DNA from: Tetradesmus obliquus
Lineage: Eukaryota; Chlorophyta; Chlorophyceae; Sphaeropleales; Scenedesmaceae
Assembly (NCBI GenBank): GCA_030272155.1
Contig: CP126201.1
Span: 310,001 to 374,000 of the forward strand
Length of the DNA: 64,000 nt
Direction: 5' to 3'
Shown here: piece after piece, positions 45,861 through 58,451 of the stretch
Layout: the number at the start of each line of letters is the position of its first letter
Numbering within the stretch: position 1 is the stretch's first letter
The notes under the pieces: model-generated
The model's input: the letters and a program-made list of their open reading frames with translations, nothing else
What the model was told of the DNA's origin: nothing
Database searches by the model: none
Translations under genes and position numbers: made by a program

Positions 45861-48074
45861 TTATGAGTCACCAATATCAAAGCTGTTGCTGAAGGCATAT
45901 ACCCTGCCCAAAGGCCGCCAGCCGCTGGAGCTGCTCCATGCAGCGTTCAGCACAAAGTCATCTACAAAGGCAGCTGTAACCTCATCATTGGCGGCCACGG
46001 ATAAGCTCTGCAGGCGGGACAGCCGCGTCAGCAGCATCAGCCCCTGCCGCGTGATACCCGCGTTGCCTTCCAACCCCAGATACGACAGCTGCCGCAGGTC
46101 TGCAATGGCTGCCAAACATGACATCGCCCCTAGCTCACACTCAGCCAAATCCAGTCGGCGCAGCTGCTGCAAGCTGTGTGCCAGTGCAGTCGCTGCAAAA
46201 TTATCCACGCATGCACTTCCATGCGCCAGCCGCAGGCTCGTCAGGCCAGTGAGTACTGTCAGTGCGCACACATTACCAGCCACCACGCCTGACGCGCGCC
46301 AACTGCTGCTGTTCACATTGTCCAAGCCAGACACGTCTAGGTCCTGAAGGCGTGTCAGCCCTGCTATGCTAGCAGATATGTTCAGTGCTACCTGCTGCCG
46401 CCCTCCCCGCACACCTACAGCCGCCTGCTCCTCATGCCCAGCATCTTCCCCGCCCGGGCTCTCCACTTGAAACATCTGCAGCTCAAGCCCAGTGAGTGCT
46501 GTGGCAGCAGCCACCCCTGCAATGACAGCTGCCAGCTCCCGACCAGTGGTGTGGGCTTCACTGCAATCCACCTTCAACTCGCACAGCTGTGGCAGTTGTC
46601 CCCAGGCTGGCGCTGTGGCCAATGCAGCACTCCAGACTGCTTGTGATGAAAGCCGCAGCTCCTGCAGCGCTGGCAGCTGCGCCAAGCGCAGCAGCTGCTC
46701 CGGCTTTATTGATGCGTCATCCATTGTAAAGCTAAGTGCTGTCAACTGATGCAGCGGCATGACTGCTGCCAGCTGCTGGGGGCCCCCGCAGTAAGCCAAC
46801 TCCAAGTGCCGCAGCTGTGCAGGAAGCACGGACACTTCAGGATCCATGCACCAGAACACAAGCTGCTGCAGCTGCTGCAGGCCGCCGAAGTCGAATGGCG
46901 GCAGCTGCCAGCATTGGATACTGTCCAAAAGCAGCTCTCGCAGCTGCGGGGGCGGCTGTGCCAGCAGCTGGTGCACGGCACTGTTCGCTTCATCTGCATC
47001 TGTCCTGTCGTGAACCTGCAGCCGAGTCAGCCTGGTGAGCTGGCCTAACACTGCCAAGCAGCTGCCAACTCGCGGCTCGCCCTGCATGCGCCAGGCGCGA
47101 GTGCCGACAAGCACGAGCTCCTGCAAGCTGCTGAGGCGTGGCAATGCCGCTGCCCACGCAGCTGCAATGCTTTCAGCTGCTGGGGTGCTGCCTTCCCACC
47201 CCAACTCCAGACGCGTCAGGCTGTGTGCTGGAAGCACAGGCAGCAGGTCTACAGCCCATGGTTCGTAGCACTTGAAGCTGGCCAGGCGCAGCCCTGGCTG
47301 CTGCTGCTGCTGCTGCTGCTGCTGTGGCCCAGTGAGCATGCCTTCTGGCGCTGCTGCAGCTGCTGCTGTTGTTGGGTATGCAGCAGTTGGAGGCTTCGCT
47401 GCTGCCAGTGGGTGCACAAAGCTAGTAGCAGCTGCCTGTTGCAAGCCCGTGCGCAACAGCTGTACTGCTGCGTCACTGATGGCGTCTCGGCCTGAGGTTA
47501 TCTTCAAGCTCTTGACCAGCGGGCCATGCTTTGCCAGCCAGCTTCCAAAGCTGGACAGCTGTGGCAGCAGCGGTGGAACAGCTGTAGTAGTGCTGGGCTT
47601 GCTGCAGCTGCGCAGCAAGAGGTCCACGTCTGTGTTGCAGCCTGAGCACTCTTGCACTGCCTGCCTCCAGTCCTTGCACACGCAGGCGGCCGCACACAGC
47701 ACCTTGGGCGAGGAGCTGAAGGTGGGTTGCGCCACAGCAACGGGCAGTGCCATCAAGCTGCTGTCGGGGGTGTCCTGCAAGCAGTATGAGCAGCAGCAAA
47801 CATGCAGCAAAATGGAGGTGAGTCAAACTTGCTTTCTGACCAAGTGATTGCGGCCCATGCGTTAACATACAACTGCGTCAAACTATAGGTTTCATCTAGA
47901 ATTGCTGCAGCTGCAGCTGTATGTGTCCAGCACAGCAACGAGCACACTGGCAGCTGTCATGGTTTAAACTGCTGGGACCGTGCGCCTTACCTCCTGCTCC
48001 GGCTTATTGTGGCACGATGAATGGTGTTGGAACATTTGAGCCGGTTCTGACTCTTTGTGGCACAAGCTCGCCAT
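45861..48074 (-). CDS. F-box-like leucine-rich-repeat protein, 665 aa
   Basis: Two minus-strand exons join in phase: 48074-47991 (28 codons, MASLCHKESE) and 47774-45861. After a short N-terminus, residues about 35-75 read LCAAACVCKDWRQAV, the end of an F-box-like motif. Then come WLAKHGPLVKSLKI and about 18 leucine-rich repeats of plant/AMN1 type (LTRLELGW, LQELVLVG, LRELLLDS, LQDLDVSGL, LRRLDLAECELGA, LSYLGLEGNAGIT), with Gln and Ala insertions. Proteins of this form usually act as substrate receptors of SCF ubiquitin ligases. Exon 1 is chosen because it starts with ATG, has a GTAAGG donor and keeps frame. The WxxKHGxL block is shared with the next gene, so the two are paralogues. Confidence 0.75.
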
Positions 48075-48957
48075 GTTGTGAGTAAAGAAAGCTGGCAGAG
48101 TCTGAGCCTTAGACTGATACATTGACGAAGAATCGCATGCTTGTAGAAGCCCTGACTAACACATCCACATCGCTTGTTGCATGTTTGAAGCTGCGTCCAC
48201 AGGTGGCAAGTGGTTCATGTCACAGCAGAATGTGGCAATGCTGTTACAGTGTTACAGCACTAGACCCTCAGGGCCTGGCAGGGCTGTCCTGCCCTTCAGC
48301 TCTCCATTCCATTCGTCTCCCTCATCACAAATGAGCATCTAGCAAAGCAATCTTGTTTACAAAACCGTCTCGTAAAAGTGGCTGCAGGCAGCAGGAAGCG
48401 CAGCTTCGTTGTATATACAGAGGGTAGTGACCGTACCCTCACTGTTGACACTAGTACTGCAATCCACAGCCCATGTGGTCACCTCCCCGCGCACAGTGAC
48501 GTGAGTCGTCTTCTGGCACAATATTAAGTTACATGTACAGTGCTACCATGCTTTGAGAGCAGCAATATCGACCCTACTGCAGCGTGTTGGATATAAATAC
48601 TTGCAGGAACTTGACTGCAGCTCGCTGGGCACAGATGCTTGCAGGAACACAAATGGTACTCTCAGGAGCATGTCATGGAAAAAAATCAAACGGTTAGCAA
48701 CGCCGCCGCCGTTCACAGGTGCTAGGCTGATGTGCAGCTGCCTGCTTAACTCTCCAGCAACTTGAAGAGACACCTGGAACCTAAGCAGCCTGGAACGACG
48801 CACAGTACTTAGGGCACAAGCCACGATGCCACGCACCACAAACGCGTCCTCAACAACGCAGCGCAACAACAGCCAAGACAATACAGCCTGGCTGCCCACT
48901 CACTCCAGAGCAGGAAACTTAACAGGTCCCAAGCCACCTGGCCAGACTGCCAATCCC

Positions 48958-51363
48958 TCACTCTGCAACCCGTGCTGTGTGCCGCAGCACAGCTGCAACA
49001 GCTTGCAGGGATACGTCTGTTTTGTCCGCTTCCAGCAGCCTCAGCTGCTGCAGCCCTGACATCTGCAGCACACCCCTGTCTGTAATGCGGCTGCAGAACT
49101 CGATGTTCAGCGCACGTCAGCTGCGGCAGTGCCTTGGAAATACCCACCAGGCTCACATCGTTCACAAGCTCACTGCCGCACAAGCTGAGCTTCCTCAGGC
49201 CTGTCAGGCTCAGCACCAAGCTGCAGCAGGCAGCATCATCAAAGTTGCACCCTGCCATGGCGAGATTCGTCAGCTGGGTGAGAGCTGTCAGCGGCTTCAC
49301 TGTTCTGAGGCTCAGCCCAGAGCACATCAGCTCCAGGTGTTCCAAGTGGGGCAGGCCTGCTATCGCTCTGGTGACTGGCAGCATGTTGGGTGCAGGTGGG
49401 CCGTGATCCTGCTGCTGCTGCAGCTGCTGCTGCAGCATCACGCCAATGGGCTCAGCCAACTGTCATGGCAGCTGTTGCATTTGCTGCATGGCTTGCTGTC
49501 CACCTGCACCCTGCTGCAGCACCTGCTGGCCAGCTGCTGCTGCTCCTGGCTGCACCTGCGGTTCTTCACCCTGTGGATGCGCAGCAGCTGCATGCGCTGC
49601 AGGTCCTGCTGCTGCTGCATCCTGCAGTTGATCACCTTCTGCAATGGCGGCTGCTGCTGCTGCTAGTGGTGGTTTTTGCAGCAGCAAGTGCTCCCCATCT
49701 ATCATGAATAGCTCCAGACTCCGCAGCTCTGTGAGTGCAGCCAGCATTCCAGCAAGCACTGTAGGCGTCACCGGCAGAGCACTCAGCAAGGGCTGCTCAA
49801 AAGTGTTGCACCGTATGCACAAGCAGGTGAGGCGTGAGAGCTGCCTGATGTGCTGCACTGCTGCTGCCTGCATGCGCCCTGGCTGCACATCAGTGATGTG
49901 CAGCTTCCGCAGCTTGCCAGCCAGTAGCGGCCAGGCTGCTGCTGCTGCTGCATTTACTGTGTTGCTGGGAATGCCGGAGTAGAAGTTGTAGCTGCAGTTG
50001 AGGTGCGTGAGGCCTGTTAGGCCGGCCAGCTTGCTCAGTTCAGCTGTGTTTGCTGAGCTGTCCAGATCAAGATACTGCAGCTGCTGACAACCCAGCACTG
50101 CTGTCAAGCAATGCCCAGCATAAAGGGTAAGCTCTAGCAGCGGCTGTGGCAGCTGTGATGCTGCGGCTGCGATTCCTACGCGTAAGCTGGTCAGCGCTGT
50201 CAAGTGCGCCAGCTGCAGTTCTGGTGCTGCGGCTATTTCAGGGTTGGCAAGCAGTACCAGCTCCTGTAGTTGTGCTGGCAGCTGCTTGTGCAGCTGGCAA
50301 AACTGCTTTGAAGTGTATGAGTGCAACGGCCATGCGTGATAGATGCCCAGCTGCGTCAGCGATGTCAGTGCCGGAAGCACGTGCAGCATCTCTTCTGGCT
50401 CCAGCACTGCAACAACTGTCAGCGACTGCAGCTGGCCGAGGGATGCAATGCTGCTGATCATAGAGCTAAAGCTGCTGCCAACAGGGCTGCCACTGCCAGA
50501 CATCGGGTGCTCGTCGGCATACATGTAGGCATAGCACCGCATGTCCAGCCGCAGCAGCTTGCTGCTGGCTGTGGCCTGCAGCAGAGCTTCTGCGGCTCTG
50601 CCCACAGGCACCAGCTGCAGCTCCCGCAGCTGCACGCCGCCCTGAGCGCCCTGCTGCTGTTGCTGCACTCCTCCCTGCTCACCCGGCTGCTGCTGCTGCT
50701 GCTGCTGCAGCTGCTTCAGCGCTGATGCGATGCACAGCTGCGCCTGTTCTAACAATTTTGGAGCTTCCTCCATTTCCGGATCAAAGCCATACATCTCGCA
50801 TTCTGTGTGGTGGTGGTCAGGCAGGATGTGCAGGCAGCCCATCAGCTGCCCGTGCTTTGCTACCCATGCCGCAAAGCGCTGCGCGTGCTGCATGCTGCTG
50901 GCAGTGAAGCTGACATCCAGCAAGCCCCTGCAGTGCTGCAGCACTGCTGCCCGCATGGCCTTGCTGGTGCAGCATAGCTGCAGCACTGCCTGTAGGTCTG
51001 TGTGCACGCTGCCGCGCTGCAGCAGCAGGGGCAGCGCTGGTGACTGCAGCAGGTCTGCTTGAGGTGACACTGCAAGCACGCAAGCACAACGTGGCATACA
51101 AGTTGAGCTGGTCGGATATGCTTGCCTTGCGGGTAACCAGACACATATGCCAGCAAGTGTAACGCGAGGATCCATAACCACAATGAACATATGCTATACA
51201 GTATGGGGTTGCTGGCAGCAACTTGCTGCTGCTGCTGCCACAGGGAAAAGGAGTCTTTGAGACGGTTGAGGTCATCGTAGATCACATGCCGAATGTAGAC
51301 TACATTATTTTTGTGATCTTTCGACTACCAGCAGTCCTGTGGCGCACCTGGGCGAGGAGCCAT
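48958..51363 (-). pseudogene. Second F-box-like LRR gene, possibly decaying
   Basis: Minus strand: exon 1 of only 16 nt (51363-51348, MAPRP) joins exon 2 starting at 51069. Exon 2 encodes LCCTSKAMRAAVLQHC, WVAKHGQLMGCLHI and about 12 LRRs to 49463, where a TGA ends the frame after a Gln-rich stretch. The same frame continues after the TGA with more LRRs (LPHLEHLELMCSGLSLRTV, LTNLAMAGCNFDD, LRKLSLCGSELVND). After LPQLT near 49120 one extra base shifts frame, and LNIEFCSRITDRGVLQ and LQQLRLLEADKTDVS follow to a stop at 48958. The TGA could be removed by a small in-frame intron in the Gln-rich stretch (several CAG/GTG and GCAG sites), so only the frameshift is a firm lesion; it could be a sequencing error. 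Confidence 0.6.
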
Positions 51364-51718
51364 GTTCTGCCGCTGCTCAGCCAGCTGGCACTACGCTAGA
51401 TGAAAGCACAAACTCAATGTTGCTTGAATGACTGTATCATTCCATCTTGTTACACATCTGCTTATTTCGAAGTACATTGCTGGACGCAGTGTGTGCGGTC
51501 ATCCGGGTGCATGCAGTGATGTTACAGGGTCGTCTGAAATGTAGGTGGAGATGCGCTCACGGTGCAGACCCTGTGAAAGGCTTACCTGAGTGCTTTTCAA
51601 CACGTTATGTGCAGTTTCGGGATCTCTGGTCAAACCAACCATCACGAGCTTGCATTACCTTGGACTTGTGCAAGGCCTACTGTGTGTTGAGTTCTGTCCC
51701 GATCTCACTTTCCTCAGC
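51364..51718. promoter_or_regulatory. Shared divergent promoter of LRR (-) and ankyrin (+) genes
   Basis: Only 355 bp separate the two start codons, so the 5' ends share this stretch. No TATA box or paired motif is obvious to me. Confidence 0.4.
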
Positions 51719-52890
51719 ATGGACGACCCTGCAACATGCACCCGGATGAGGTCACTGAAATCGGCTGCTTACAGTGGTCGTCTGGACGCTTTGCAGCAGC
51801 TGCTAGACACAGGCGCATCAGTAACAGCAGCAGACGAGCAAGGCCGCACACTACTGCACATGGCAGCTATAACTGGCCATGCCCCGTTGCACAGCTGCTT
51901 ATTGAAAGGGGAGCATCATTGTCAGCACAAACGACTTCAGGGGACACACCAACACACTCTGCAGCCATGCATGGCCATGCTGCTGTGCTGGCGCTGCTGC
52001 TGGGCCAAGGGGCGGCAGTGGCAGCTGCTGATGCAACAGGCTGGACAGCACTGCACCATGCAGCCGCATCTGGACATGCCGATGTGGTGCAGCTGCTGCT
52101 GAATTATGGCGCCTCAGTGGCAGCTGCAGATGCAGCAGGCTTCACACCACTTCACTGGGCAGTCAAATGTGGCCATGCTGCTGTGGTGCAGCAGCTGCTG
52201 GAGCACGGCCCACCACTGGCAGCAGCAAGCCCCGACACCTTCACACCACTTCTCTTGGCAATCAAATTTGGCCATGTTGATGTGGTGCAGCAGCTGCTTC
52301 AGCATGGCGCACCACTGGCAGCCGCAGACGCAGTAGGCTTCACACCACTTCACTGGGCAGTCAAATGTGGCGATGCTGCTGTCGTGCACCAGCTGCTGGA
52401 ACTTGGCGCACCACCGTCAGCAGCAGGCCCACAAGACTCCACACCACTTCACTGGGCCGCCATGGGCGGCCATGCTGCTGTCATGCAGCAGCTGCTAGAC
52501 AGGGGCGCGGATGTGGCAGCAACGACTGCATACGGCTCAACACCTCTGCAGTTTGCCATGTTCGACAGCCAGTTTGACGCTGCTGCGAGGCTGCTCACTG
52601 CCATGGAGCCCACACACGCCGACGTGGCCAGGGAGGTGCTGTCAGAATTCCCACAAGATGCTCAGGCTGGTGTGCACATGGCGTTTGCGCGACTAGTGTC
52701 AGCCACGCGGGCGCAGGTGCAGCGGATGCAGGAGCAGCTGGACAACGACAGGCAGCAGCGTGCAGCGGACCGTGCAGCAGCGCAAGAGCTGCTTGTCGCT
52801 GCATGCCTGAAGTTTAAAAGTGCGCAGGCCGCTGAGGTTGATGATGCTGAAGAGTTCTTTTCTGCTGAGTCGTCTGACGATTATGCATAG
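51719..52890 (+). CDS. Ankyrin-repeat protein with C-terminal coiled coil, one frameshift near 51888
   Basis: From ATG 51719 the frame gives MRSLKSAAYSGRLDALQQLL, a perfect first ankyrin repeat, and a second begins GRTLLHMAAITGHAP. There, within a CCCC run at about 51885-51888, the frame shifts by one base; the following VAQLLIERGASLSAQ continues in the other frame to the stop at 52888-52890. Seven further ankyrin repeats follow (TPLHWAVKCGHAAVVQQLLEHG type), then a helix-rich C-terminus with a coiled coil (QVQRMQEQLDNDRQQRAADR) and an acidic end. Total near 390 residues without introns. The shift in a homopolymer looks like a read error; otherwise translation would start at 51736 and lose the first repeats. 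Ankyrin repeats bind protein partners; the target is unknown. Confidence 0.75.
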
Positions 52891-54576
52891 GTACGGCGTA
52901 TTGTGTCTCGCTCTGCACGAAATTGGCGCGTGAATGGAACACACTCTTGTGCTGAGGGAGTGCGTTGTGAGGTGGAAATGACGATTGCTGAGCTTATAAC
53001 TGGAATGCAGCAGTGGTGTACAGTTTGTAGAAGTACTTGCTGAAGTGCAAGAGCAGGGGCATTACGGCCTACTCAGCTAGTGGCATGCTGGTGTCGTTTA
53101 CTGTATCGTCAAGGATGGGCGTCCCATCATGGGACTGGTTGGGCTGAGGCTGCCATGCATAGCACTATGGTAGCTTTCTAGGCTAGGAAGCAGCACATGT
53201 TGTGCTGCGGCGCGTTGAGTTGTAGCTCACGGTGAGCGCGGTAGTGTTGCATTGTTGCTGAGTGCCAGCTGCAGAGCTGCAGACCGTACGCAGTATGCTG
53301 AGGTGCAGATGTGGCCCAGGGGCGCACAGACTGTGCCAACTTAGCTGCCCTCAGGATTCCAAATCCTGTTGGGTCAACTGCTGCGACTGGCAGTTGAATC
53401 GCCTGCCAGTTGCTAGTGGCAACCGTTGGCAAAGAATGCAAAGAAGGCACAATGTGGCACTGATGATGACCGAATGCATGTGATGAGTTGATGATTTCAT
53501 GTTTAATGATCTGATGTGAAAGCTCTGATCTGAAAGCTCTGCACATGGATTTCAGTGCAGCGCTTATGACGCAGCAAGGCCTGCCACATGCAGGCTGCCA
53601 AGCTGCCAGCTTGTGGGCAGTGCGCCACAGGGCTGTCATCAACCTCGGCTGATGATGAGCCGTTGCCTGAGCAGTACTATTTGTTGTTGAAAACATGATG
53701 ATGAAATCAAGAAATTAGCTTGTGATTGGTAGCAGCAACATGCTGTTGTGGAACGCAGTGACCACGTGGCAGGTCACCTCTCCAGTGGAGGGGTGGGCAG
53801 TTGTGGCAGTGGTAGGGTGAGGTGAACTCAGATCAGGCCATTAAGGCCTGCGCACTGTAACGTAAGACTTTTCGATTATGTATACTGATTACCAAGATCC
53901 TCAGCTCCTCGGCTGCACACGGGCTGTGACGGGTTTGGCCTTGGCTAATGCGACGGGCCGGAGATTACCAAAGACACTCGGCTGCATGAGCCAATACATC
54001 CGCACTGCCGCTCTAAAGCCAGGAAGCAGCACCAGCTAAACTTTAAGCAGTGCACAACAGGTTGTCCGACTCATCACCCCACGCACCTCGCACCTGCTGA
54101 TTACTGGGAGTTTGAGCTGCAGCTCTGAGCTCGACAATCGCAAAGCATAATAGGAAAGATGCATACCGTATTAAACAATCGCTGCGCTGGGCTGAGGGCG
54201 CCCCAGGGCACGCTCATCCGTGGGCAAGCAGCAGGTGCTGTGGTCCCTTGCAGCAGGCCTGCTCGACGTGTGCAAATCGTGGCCAGGGGTGAGCAAGGCA
54301 CATGCGAAATGCATTCGTAAAGATGATGTGCATGCTTTCGTTCCGTTCCTGCAGCCGGTAGCTGCTGTCCCTAGCCTGTTGCTGTGTGCCTGGCTGTGCG
54401 CTTGTGCTGCAGCTGCACATCACAGCTGCCCTGGCCATGTGCTTTGCCAGCAGCTGCAGAGTACCCCTGTCATCATTGCAACCACTGCACATGTCATGAT
54501 GCAGCTGCTCACTCTAGCTGTCTGGTTCCACTGCACGCCTGGCATAATCTGCAGCTGCTGACGCTAACCTGCACAG
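52891..54576. other. Intergenic between ankyrin and P450 genes
   Basis: No gene is supported. TGTAA at 53856-53860, about 970 bp past the ankyrin stop, follows a small inverted repeat (CAGGCC..GGCCTG) at 53834-53850 and may mark that gene's 3' end. The stretch 54220-54576 is partly hydrophobic in translation (SLLLCAWLCACAAAAHH) and may hold the first exon(s) of the P450, which I could not fix. Confidence 0.4.
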
Positions 54577-54611
54577 CGGCAACAGCAGCCAGTCCTTCGA
54601 CGAACAGCATG

Positions 54612-54656
<45 letters not shown>

Positions 54657-57600
54657 GCAAGTGCCCCTTCCTTGCTGCACTGCCAGCGCCTCCCCCTGCC
54701 CAGAACGCATGGTGGCAGCGGCTGCAGCAGTTGTTCAGCCCAGCTGACTACCAGAAGGAAGCGCTCGGCCCTCACTCGATGGTAGCTGCACCAGCACAGG
54801 TGCGCAGTGCGTTGCAGGGTGCCGTCATTTGTGTTTGCCAGTTGGTCTGCATTTGAGGTGCAACGCGGGGCGCTGCGTACGGCTGGTGCAACACGGGGCG
54901 CTGCGTACGGCTGGTGGGTGTGCGGCTGTGGCATGGCACAACAGCATGGCATGCTTTGCGTTGTGGCCCACTGCGGGAGCTACCCACTGCGCCATGCTTT
55001 ATGCAACCCCTACCCCTACTAGAACCCAAAGCACACATGTCAACATGGTGACCTACTCATCGCTTTCTGCTGTTGCCTCTGCTGCGTGCTGCTGCGCCCT
55101 GCAGATGATGATGCCCCCTCAGTACGTCCTGGGCACTGCAGACATGGTCAAGACAGCTTTTGCAGGAGAGGCCGAGGGCCTGACCACAGTGGCGCCTTCC
55201 GGTCTGATGAGCAGCCGTGAGTGCCTGCAACATGTGCTGGCTTTCTGCTGTTGTGCATGCATGAAGAGCTTGTGTGCTGGACAGGGTTTGCATGGGGGGG
55301 TCGGGGGCCTGACCACAGTGGCGCCATTCAATTTGATGAGCAGCCGTGAGCGCTTGAAACATGTGCTGGCTTGCTGGATTTCTGGCTGACATGAATCTTG
55401 AAGCGCTGTAGAGCGGTGGCGGCGATGCAGTGACACGGCATTGTATGTATCACAACAGCTGGCGTTCTTTTTCATCTGCTGCTGCTCCTCACGTCCAATG
55501 CGCTGCATCCTGCAGGCTTGCTGCTGGGCCACCTGTCGCTGCTGATGCTGCCTGAGCCGCAGCACACTGCTCAGAGTAATAACTTCGAGTTTGGCTGCTG
55601 CTGCTGCTCTGCTCTGCTCTTCTTCCTGCAGGCTCGCTGCTGGGTGATCAGTCGCTGCTGATGCTGCCTGAGCCGCGACACACTGCTCAGAGTAAAAACC
55701 TTGAGTTCGGCTGCTGCTGCTGCTCTGCTCGTCTCTTCTCCCGCAGGCTCCCTGCTGGGCGACCAGTCGCTGCTGATGCTGCCTGAGCCGCAGCACAAGT
55801 ACCTGCGCAACCTCATCATGCCTGCTTTCACAAATGAGGCCATTGAGCGCCTGGTGCCACGCATGGAGGCAGTCCTGCAGCGTTATTTGGATGCTTGGGC
55901 GGATGCAGGGGCGCCTGTGAAGGCGCACAACGAGCTGCGCCACATGACGTTTGAGTTCATCGTGGCGGTGAGTGCAGTGACGGTGGCGGTATTGGTGGTG
56001 CTGCTGCTGAACCTGTTAGCAGGCATCACTCATGTCAATTTGTGTCTCATAATCACCAGCTCATACTCAGCTGTCAACTGCTGCCTCACCGATCACATGC
56101 GTGCACATGCAGCTGGTGCTGGGGCGCGACTACCCTGAGGCCACCATCTGCCGCCTCAGCAGGCTGTAGCAGGTTGTCATATCATCTTACTCTATTGTAA
56201 TGCTTCTGTCATTGTTGCGCACACCACACCTGCAGGTGGTGCTGGGTCGGGATTATCCTGAGGCCACCATCAGCCGCCTCAGCGGACTGTAGCAGGTTGT
56301 CATATCATCTCGCTCTATCGTAAAGCTTCTTTCATTGTTGCGCACACCACACATGAAGGTGGTGCTGGGCCGCGACTACCCCGAGGCCGCCATCTCCCGC
56401 CTGAGCGGGCTGTCAGCATGCCGTCAAATCACCTCATCTCAAACCTAAAGCTTCTGTCATCATTGTTTGCGCATGCAGGTGGTGCTGGGGCGCGACTACC
56501 CCGAGGCCACCATCTCCCGCCTCAGCGGGCTGTACACCACCTTGCCTCATGTCTGATTTGCAGCCACACTTTCCATTACCTGAGTATCAGCCTGTCAACA
56601 CACTGACAATGCATGCAGGTGGTGCTGGGCCGCGACTACCCGGAGGCCACCATCTCCCGCCTCAGCGGGCTGTACACCACATGGGCTGGCGGGCTGCTGG
56701 CCTGGCCCTTCATCGACCTGCCATGGACGCCCTTTGGCAAAGCAGTGGCCGCCAAGCAGCAGCTGCTGGACTTTTTCCAGGTCAGGGCCTCACTGTAAGG
56801 CTGCAGGCGGGTGGTGGTGGGGTGTGCGTGGTTGCTGGTGGTGTGTCCGTAGAGTGTGCAGAAGCTGCCACTGAGGTTGAAGGCACGTGCTGCAGATGCT
56901 GCCGCGCCGTGCAGCTGCCTGTGCTCATCATACATCACCTTCATAAAAGTCCTGCTGGTGTCAGCTTGGAGCTCACCTGACGCGGTGCTGCTGTTCTGTC
57001 GCATCGATGGCACGATATCCCGTGCAGGCTGCTGTTGATGAGGCGCGGCTGCAGCTGGCTGCTGGGCATGCGGTGCCTGGCATCCTGGGAAGCCTGGTGT
57101 CTGCAGTGGATGAGCAGGGCAACAGGTGGGTGCAGCGGCTGGTGATTGTTGAACATTCATCAACAGCTGGGTTGGCTGTCTGCTGTTTGTTTGTTTGTTG
57201 GGTCGTGCAGTCTGTGCAAGTGCCATGGTGGAACCTAGCAAACAAGCTGCTGCTGACCATGCTGAGCACACTGCTGACAAGATTTCTGCTGCTGCCGCCG
57301 CCCCCTGCCCTGTTATCTATGCCCTTGGAACAGGCTGACTGACGCGCAGCTGGGTGACAACCTGCTGCTGATCATGCTGGCGGGCCACGACACCAGCAGC
57401 ACCACACTCACCAACGTCATGGCAGACCTGCAGGTGAGGGCGGCGGCTGACGGTTGGGCGGTGATGTGTTGATGATAATGGCTAGGTTGATGCTGGTGAT
57501 GACGTTGATGGTGGTGATGGAGCATTGATGATAGGCTCACCAACGTCATGGCAGACCTGCAGGTGGGGCGGCGGCTGCAGACTGACTGTGATGACGGTGT

Positions 57601-58380
57601 TGGGAACGGTGTTGGTGATGTTGATGATGGCCAACCTTTGGTGCGGTGGCGGTGACGGTGAGGTGTTGGTGATGTGATGATAGCCAACGTGTCCTTCTTT
57701 GTTGGGTGTGCCAACAGGAAGAGCTCGCCATGCTGCGCTTCTCGCTGGGTGCAGCTTGCTCCATGGTGTGTCTTGCAGGCGACAAGCAGCAGCCGCCTTT
57801 ACCTCTAACCGCGCTGTTGCTTGTGCTGCTTGGCTGCTGCAGAGCAACCCTCGTGTGGTGGGGCGGCTACGGCAGGCATGACAGCACTGCACTTCTGCTG
57901 TATGTGTAGCTGCATCGACATTTTTGTGTAATGTGTGTCTGCTGCAGAGCAACCCTCGTGTGGTGGAGCGGCTGCGGCAGGAGCAGCAGGCCGTGGTGGC
58001 CAAGCACGGCAGCCGCATCACTGGGGCCATCCTCAAGGAGATGACCTACGCTGACGCAGTCATCAGGTGGGCAGCCAAGAATGTTATATGTTACTTTTTT
58101 GATGTTATATGTTACTTTTGGATCAGAGCACATGGCAGCCGCATCACCGGGGCCATCGGCAAGGAGTTGACCTGCGCTGACGCAGTCATCAGGCATGCAA
58201 CAGAAGTGTGACAGTGAGCTGCCCGCAGGTATATCTGCGCTGTGGTTGGTGTTTTGTGATCGTTGCTTGGCTGTTAAGCAGGCGGCCTGCAGGCATGCTG
58301 CAGGTGTGTGGCGTCACCGATCTTGGACAGCGCCTGCTGCTGTTTGTAGCACACAGCTGCTCCTGTTCAATTGGTGATTC

Positions 58381-58451
<71 letters not shown>

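Noticed and set aside
49463-49465. Selenocysteine reading of the TGA in the LRR gene
   Set aside because: The TGA lies in a Gln-rich low-complexity stretch of a family not known to use selenocysteine; decay or a small intron is simpler.
57718-57770. Possible extra P450 exon (EELAMLRFSLGAAC) between 57433 and 57948
   Set aside because: The I-helix exon joins SNPRVVERLRQEQQ directly in phase, as expected for a P450; the extra stretch has no counterpart and an unclear donor.
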